Source: an uncultured Olsenella sp. (lineage in GTDB: Bacteria > Actinomycetota > Coriobacteriia > Coriobacteriales > Atopobiaceae). From it: DNA of 64,000 bases. The translations under genes were made by a program, and so were the position numbers. Positions 59,938 to 64,000 of this stretch are shown here, piece after piece; within the stretch, counting starts at the first letter, position 1, and each line of letters opens with the position of its first letter. Under the pieces are notes generated by a model. It did no database searches. It saw nothing but the letters and a program-made list of their open reading frames with translations, and was not told the origin of the DNA. The DNA lies in NCBI GenBank assembly GCA_900314495.1, contig OMVJ01000012.1:115648-179647 (forward strand). Reading direction: 5' to 3'.

Positions 59938-61281
59938 ATGATGAAGAAGCTGCCACCAGTCGAGAAGGCATTCGAGGCATATTCCGCCCTCGCGGACGGC
60001 CGCGTGGAGATGCACGACGACTACGCGCTGGTGGATTCGAGCGACGGGGCCAAAACCTATGAGGTCAGCTGGCAGGGTGACACCTACGCGTCCACCGACA
60101 ACGGCACCTACTGGCAAGGTTACGCTGGCTACCCGGTGATTGCCGTTCTTATCATGCAGGGTCGTCTGCCGGGTCTTGGCGCGGAGCTTCTGGCGGAGCT
60201 CAAGGACATTCCCTGGAAGCAACTAAACGACGCCCACAAGCGCGACTACGCCGCAGCCGCAAACGAGGCGCTGGCCGGCAAGCCCCACGAGCAGCAGATT
60301 CGCTCGGCAGCGGACGAGCTGAACCAGGAGCTCGCAAGGCTGGACCTGACGCTCAAGCGCGGTCGCAAGACGCACGAGAAGGGCACCAGCGCCGAAGCCA
60401 GCGAGTCTGCTCCCAGCGAGGTCGTTGCCCCAGCCGCCGCAAAGGCACCCGGCGCCATGCGCTTCGTCTCTTGGAACATCGACTCTCTCAATGCAGCGCT
60501 CACGGGCACCAGCCCCAGGTCGGACCTCTCGCGCGACGTCCTGCGCACCATTGCGGCGCAGGATGCGGACATCATCGCCATCCAGGAGACCAAGCTGCCA
60601 GAAAAGGGCATGAACAAGAAGCAGGACGCGGCCCTGGAGGAATACTTCCCCGGCTACGAGGTGGCGTGGGTCAGCTCGCACGAACCCGCGCGCAAGGGCT
60701 ACGCTGGAACCATGGCCCTGTACCGCAAGGGGCTGGCCGTCACGGCAACCTACCCCAGCATCGGCGCGCCGGAGCCCATGGACGAGGAAGGCCGCCTCAT
60801 CACCCTGGAGCTGCCCGACTTCTACTTCAACCTGGTCTATACGCCCAACGCCGGAGAGGGCCTCAAACGCCTGGCCGAGCGCCAGGAGTGGGACGCGCGC
60901 TACGCGGACTACCTGGCCTCGCTGGACGCGACCAAGCCCGTCATCTGCTGTGGCGACTACAACGTGGCCCACGAGGAGATCGACCTGGCCAATCCGGCCG
61001 GCAACCACCAGTCCGCCGGCTTCACAGACGAGGAGCGCGCGGGCTTCTCGGCGCTGCTGGGCCGCGGCTTCACGGACACCTTCCGCCACGTTCACGGCAA
61101 CGTGGAAGGCGTCTATTCCTGGTGGGCTCAGCGCGTGAAGACCAGCAAGATCAACAATGCCGGCTGGAGAATCGACTACTTCCTGGTGAGCGACCGCATC
61201 GCCAGCCGCGTGGTACGCTCCGAAATGCTGGATTCTGGTCCACGCCAGGACCACGCGCCCATCCTGCTGGAAATTCAGTAG
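59938..61281 (+). CDS. exonuclease III-family nuclease with extra N-terminal domain
   Basis: This 447-residue protein has residues from about 173 forming a complete AP endonuclease/exonuclease III: MRFVSWNIDSLNA, AIQETKLPE, YTPNAGEGL, CCGDYNVAHEEIDLA, DYFLVSDRI and RQDHAPILLE with the catalytic Asp and His. The first 120 residues are an added domain (VEKAFEAYSALADGRVEMHD, YEVSWQGDTYASTDNG, YWQGYAGYPVIAVL) joined by a charged, alanine-rich linker. It repairs abasic sites; the extra domain may bind DNA or a partner. The ATG at 59938 follows AAGGAG. Confidence 0.92.
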   Translation: MMKKLPPVEKAFEAYSALADGRVEMHDDYALVDSSDGAKTYEVSWQGDTYASTDNGTYWQGYAGYPVIAVLIMQGRLPGLGAELLAELKDIPWKQLNDAHKRDYAAAANEALAGKPHEQQIRSAADELNQELARLDLTLKRGRKTHEKGTSAEASESAPSEVVAPAAAKAPGAMRFVSWNIDSLNAALTGTSPRSDLSRDVLRTIAAQDADIIAIQETKLPEKGMNKKQDAALEEYFPGYEVAWVSSHEPARKGYAGTMALYRKGLAVTATYPSIGAPEPMDEEGRLITLELPDFYFNLVYTPNAGEGLKRLAERQEWDARYADYLASLDATKPVICCGDYNVAHEEIDLANPAGNHQSAGFTDEERAGFSALLGRGFTDTFRHVHGNVEGVYSWWAQRVKTSKINNAGWRIDYFLVSDRIASRVVRSEMLDSGPRQDHAPILLEIQ

Positions 61282-61608
61282 TTGCAATTCGCTGCAACGC
61301 CCGCGCGCTGAAGACTTCGTCCGCCGTGCGGCCTTCCGACGGGACTTGAGCCCCACGGTGGACTCAAGTCCCACGGGAAGCAAGAGCGAGGCTCAGGACG
61401 CCTCTGGTAAATTTGCCCAGCTAGACGGCCTGGCACGTGCCATCGGGGGTGTGCCCTATTGCCACGGTGGCGCACGGGCACACGCAAAGCCCCAGCTAGA
61501 TGCCCATGGATTCCGGTGACATTTCCCCACAGTGCGGGATGGCACCCAAAATCCATGGGCCTCTACCTGCGCGTTTGCGGGGCGCGGAACCGCCCATACG
61601 TACCTGCG

Positions 61609-61714
61609 GCACCCCCAAATCCGTCCCTATAACTCTGATGCGCCCCACAAAAGCCCAGATAAATCTAGTTCCATAGTTGATAATTCGGACTTATAGGGAC
61701 GGATTTGGGGGTGC
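61609..61714. repeat. 106-bp element with perfect 24-bp inverted ends
   Basis: The arm at 61609-61632 (beginning GCACCCCCAAATCCG) is exactly inverted at 61691-61714. The 58-base middle is AT-richer and has no coding potential. It lies in the 61282-61982 non-coding stretch and resembles a small MITE or REPIN-type unit. Confidence 0.75.
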
Positions 61715-61782
61715 TCTTTGCGCGTACCAGGAGGAAAGCAGGCATTTCGGAACCCGTGCCAGCGGACTGGGCAGCAAGCCGT

Positions 61783-61926
61783 GCGCATTCCACAGAATGC
61801 GCGCTGCAGGAGAGCAACAGTGCGCACGCCGTTGGAATGTGCACACCGCCAACAGGGGTTGTAGCACGTCAGGGTCACCACGTGCGCACTATTGGCGCAC
61901 GGACGCGCGCATTCCACAGAATGCGC
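61783..61926. repeat. duplicated hairpin GCGCATTC-CACA-GAATGCGC
   Basis: The same 20-base palindrome occurs at 61783-61802 and 61907-61926, 124 bases apart, each followed by GCTG. The region between is rich in TGCGCAC words. With the 106-bp element this fills most of the gene-free 61282-61982 interval; I see no gene there. Confidence 0.65.
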
Positions 61927-61982
61927 GCTGTCGCAAGGGCACAGCGCCTTCTGGCCAGCGCCCGTGCACCCATGCCCTACGT

Positions 61983-63326
61983 TTAGCGCTTGTTCCGACG
62001 CACCAGCGCGTATACGGGCAGGCCCGCCAGCGTGATGGCAACCCCCGCCAGCGCCATGAGCGTGGCACCAATGCCAGAAAGGAAGATCTGGCTAACAATC
62101 ACGTACGCGCCGCTCGCGATGGCCAGCGCTGGCACCACGGGGTAGAGCGGCACGCGGTAGTCCCGCCGTGCCTCCGGGCGCGTACGACGCAGCCGCACCA
62201 CCGCCGCAAACGTCAGTGTGTAAAACACCCAGCAAGAAAAGGTGCCCAGGTTGGTCAGCAGGTCAAACTGCCCCAGCATCGAGTACAGGCAGGCAAGAAA
62301 TCCCACCAAAATGATGGAGTTGGCGGGAACCTGGCGGCCGTTGAGCCGGCTCAGCGAGCCCGCGCCGGGAATCATTCGCTCGTCCGCCAGCAGGTAGGCC
62401 ACGCGCGAGCCGCTCATGAGGAAGCCGTTGGCCGCACCAATGACGGAGATGATGATGCCCGCGTGGATGAGCGCACCGCCAGCCGGGCCAAAGAGCTTCT
62501 CTGCCACCGCTGCCGCCGGGCTGGGCAGGTTCATGAGCTGGTCCGCGGGGATTACCCACAGGTAGGCCAGGTTAATCAGCAGGTAAACCGCCATGATGAT
62601 GGAAACTCCGCCCACGATGGCGCGCGGCAGGTCGCGCGCGGGGTTGCGCAGCTCGCCGGAGATGGCGCCCACGTTGGTCCACCCCTCGAAGGCAAAGAGC
62701 ACGGCCAGCAGCGTGGATCCCAGCGCACCGCCAATGCTCGCGCCCGGCCCTACCAGCGGCGATACCACGGGGTTTCCTCCCCCGCCCAGCACGAAGCCGA
62801 ACACCATGAGGATGAACAGCGGCACCAGCTTGCACGCGGTTGAGACCACTTGCACCACGCTGGCGGTTCTCGAGCCCAGCACGTTTGCAGCCACAATGGC
62901 GATGATCGTCCCGATGGCTATGGGCATGGCGAACTGCGCGCCAAGCAGCGCACCCAGCTCCTCGCCCACCTTGACGCCGTAACCGGCAAGGTAGGCGGGG
63001 TAAAAGATGACGATCTGCATCCAGCCGGCCAGGAAGCCCACCCGACGGTCGAAGGCCTCGCTCAGGTAGGCCACCATGCCGCCCGTGCGCGGAATCATGA
63101 CCGCCACCTCGGCAAATGTGAGCGCTCCGAAGATGCTCATAAGGCCGCCCAGCACCCACGCCAGCATGCCCATGCCAGGCGCGCCGCCCGTTGCCTGGTA
63201 AATGGCGTACGGCTTGAAGAAGACGCCCGCGCCGATGACGCTGCCCACCACCACGGAGATGGCCGTGGGCAGGCTGAGGTTCTTCTTGAGCTGGGGCTGT
63301 GGCCCAGATGCAGTGGTATCTGACAC
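61983..63326 (-). CDS. APC-superfamily amino-acid permease
   Basis: This 447-residue membrane transporter has 12 predicted helices. The first carries the substrate/sodium-site motif SVVVGSVIGAGVFFKPYA, and FAFEGWTNVGAISGELRNPA is the conserved helix-6 segment of LAT/SteT-like exchangers (serine/threonine or neutral amino acids). The start is the GTG at 63326 with TAGGAA upstream; the open frame runs 41 codons further but without membrane-protein character. It is divergent from bcp. Confidence 0.9.
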   Translation of the reverse strand: MSDTTASGPQPQLKKNLSLPTAISVVVGSVIGAGVFFKPYAIYQATGGAPGMGMLAWVLGGLMSIFGALTFAEVAVMIPRTGGMVAYLSEAFDRRVGFLAGWMQIVIFYPAYLAGYGVKVGEELGALLGAQFAMPIAIGTIIAIVAANVLGSRTASVVQVVSTACKLVPLFILMVFGFVLGGGGNPVVSPLVGPGASIGGALGSTLLAVLFAFEGWTNVGAISGELRNPARDLPRAIVGGVSIIMAVYLLINLAYLWVIPADQLMNLPSPAAAVAEKLFGPAGGALIHAGIIISVIGAANGFLMSGSRVAYLLADERMIPGAGSLSRLNGRQVPANSIILVGFLACLYSMLGQFDLLTNLGTFSCWVFYTLTFAAVVRLRRTRPEARRDYRVPLYPVVPALAIASGAYVIVSQIFLSGIGATLMALAGVAITLAGLPVYALVRRNKR

Positions 63327-63424
63327 GGATGTTCCTAGGTGGTAGCGCCTGACTGGCAGGCAAGGTTGATAATATCCTGCCAGTATGACACGTCCCGTAC
63401 GCAAATCGGCACAGGAGGCAAGGC

Positions 63425-63883
63425 ATGCTTCAAGTTGGAACTGTCGCACCGGACTTCACCCTGCCAGACCAAGACGGCCAGCCGCACACGCTCAGCGACT
63501 ATCACGGCCAGAAGGTCGTCCTCTACTTCTACCCCAAGGACAACACCAGCGGCTGCACCAAGCAGGCCTGCGCCTTCCGCGACCTGTACCCGCAGTTCCG
63601 CGAGGCGGGCGCCGTGATCTTGGGCGTGAGCAAGGACACCGTGGCCTCCCACAAGAAGTTCCAGCAGAACCACGGCCTGCCCTTCACGCTGCTCTCGGAC
63701 CCGCAGTTCCAGGTCATCAAGGCCTACGACGTGTACAAGGAATCCGTGGGCAAGACGGGCAAGATCAACGGCGGCCTCTGGCGGTCCACCTACCTCATTG
63801 ACGAGAACGGCATGATCGTGCGAGCCCACGGCAAGGTCAAGGCGGCGGAGAACCCCGCGCAAATGCTGCAGGAGGTGCGGTAG
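63425..63883 (+). CDS. bcp: thioredoxin-dependent peroxiredoxin (Bcp/PrxQ)
   Basis: This 152-residue peroxiredoxin has peroxidatic Cys44 and resolving Cys49 five residues later (DNTSGCTKQACAFRD). This is the alpha2 type of PrxQ/Bcp, with Ser in place of the usual Pro in TPGCT. FTLLSDPQFQVIKAYDVY is also typical. It reduces hydrogen peroxide and organic peroxides. The ATG at 63425 follows CAGGAGG. The remaining 63884-64000 shows no further gene. Confidence 0.95.
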   Translation: MLQVGTVAPDFTLPDQDGQPHTLSDYHGQKVVLYFYPKDNTSGCTKQACAFRDLYPQFREAGAVILGVSKDTVASHKKFQQNHGLPFTLLSDPQFQVIKAYDVYKESVGKTGKINGGLWRSTYLIDENGMIVRAHGKVKAAENPAQMLQEVR

Positions 63884-64000
63884 CCGGCCCGAAACCTTGC
63901 TGCAAAACCGACGCTCCTATAGGTTGTCAAGCAAGAATTTGTGGGAGTTTCAGCTTGTCAGGAAGGCGTAGTAGCCACTCTCCAGCCTTGTCGACCTGGC

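Overview
The window is high-GC, densely packed bacterial chromosome (roughly 60-65% G+C by eye) with no rRNA or tRNA genes that I could see. Gene content points to an anaerobic, gut-type actinobacterium of the class Coriobacteriia (Olsenella/Atopobiaceae-like). The evidence is a selenium-type purine-degradation gene set, PdxS/PdxT with a MocR regulator, fructose PTS genes, DUF4143 and AlbA-type ATPase relics, and short TGAGAC...GTCTCA palindromes of a kind I associate with this group. The genus is an inference.

Layout. 0-15.4 kb is mixed housekeeping and accessory DNA: a truncated glycoside-hydrolase-like gene with a divergent AraC regulator, a HAD phosphatase, flavodoxin plus a carboxymuconolactone decarboxylase-cupin fusion, pdxR divergent from pdxST, a ClC channel, a nitroreductase, an asymmetric heterodimeric ABC exporter, and a LOG-family protein. 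15.6-45.5 kb is a large purine/urate catabolic island: ridA, carbamate kinase, ygeW, ygeY, an NCS2 permease, xdhABC, ygeX, a GltD-like oxidoreductase, xdhD, a multi-cluster ferredoxin, ygfK, ssnA, an 8-oxoguanine-deaminase-like gene, a YheO-type regulator, a second NCS2 permease and an M20 hydrolase. It is interrupted at 20-23 kb by a broken AlbA-type ATPase gene, a 20-bp tandem array and an aminotransferase. 45.6-64 kb holds an HdeD-like protein, a decayed DUF4143 ATPase, a nitrilase, a Fic protein, a MITE-like element, the fructose operon (DeoR regulator, fruK, fruA), a second MocR/nitroreductase pair, a PIN toxin-antitoxin pair, an MBL hydrolase, an exonuclease III with an extra N-terminal domain, an amino-acid permease and a Bcp peroxiredoxin.

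How the island may work (established family roles plus inference): the NCS2 permeases import xanthine or urate; 8-oxoguanine deaminase and XdhABC feed purines to the xanthine/urate level; XdhD, YgfK, the ferredoxin and the GltD-like flavoprotein provide redox chemistry; SsnA and YgeY hydrolyse ring-opened products; YgeW with carbamate kinase could recover ATP from ureido groups through carbamoyl phosphate; YgeX converts 2,3-diaminopropionate to pyruvate and ammonia; RidA removes the reactive enamine intermediate. The dihydropyrimidinase-like HydA often found with this set is not in the window.

The most notable observations are these: (1) a 17-bp palindrome (6-5-6, core CAAAC-TTTTT-GTTTG) recurs upstream of five transcription starts of the island and looks like the operator of one regulon; (2) SsnA lacks the six residues that carry its HxH metal ligands, while the neighbouring paralogue keeps them; (3) there are three unrelated tandem arrays with strict 20-, 23- and 17-bp periods, two of them beside broken ATPase genes; (4) short palindromic repeats supply the last codons of several genes; (5) an in-frame TGA in the AlbA-type gene is followed directly by a hairpin.
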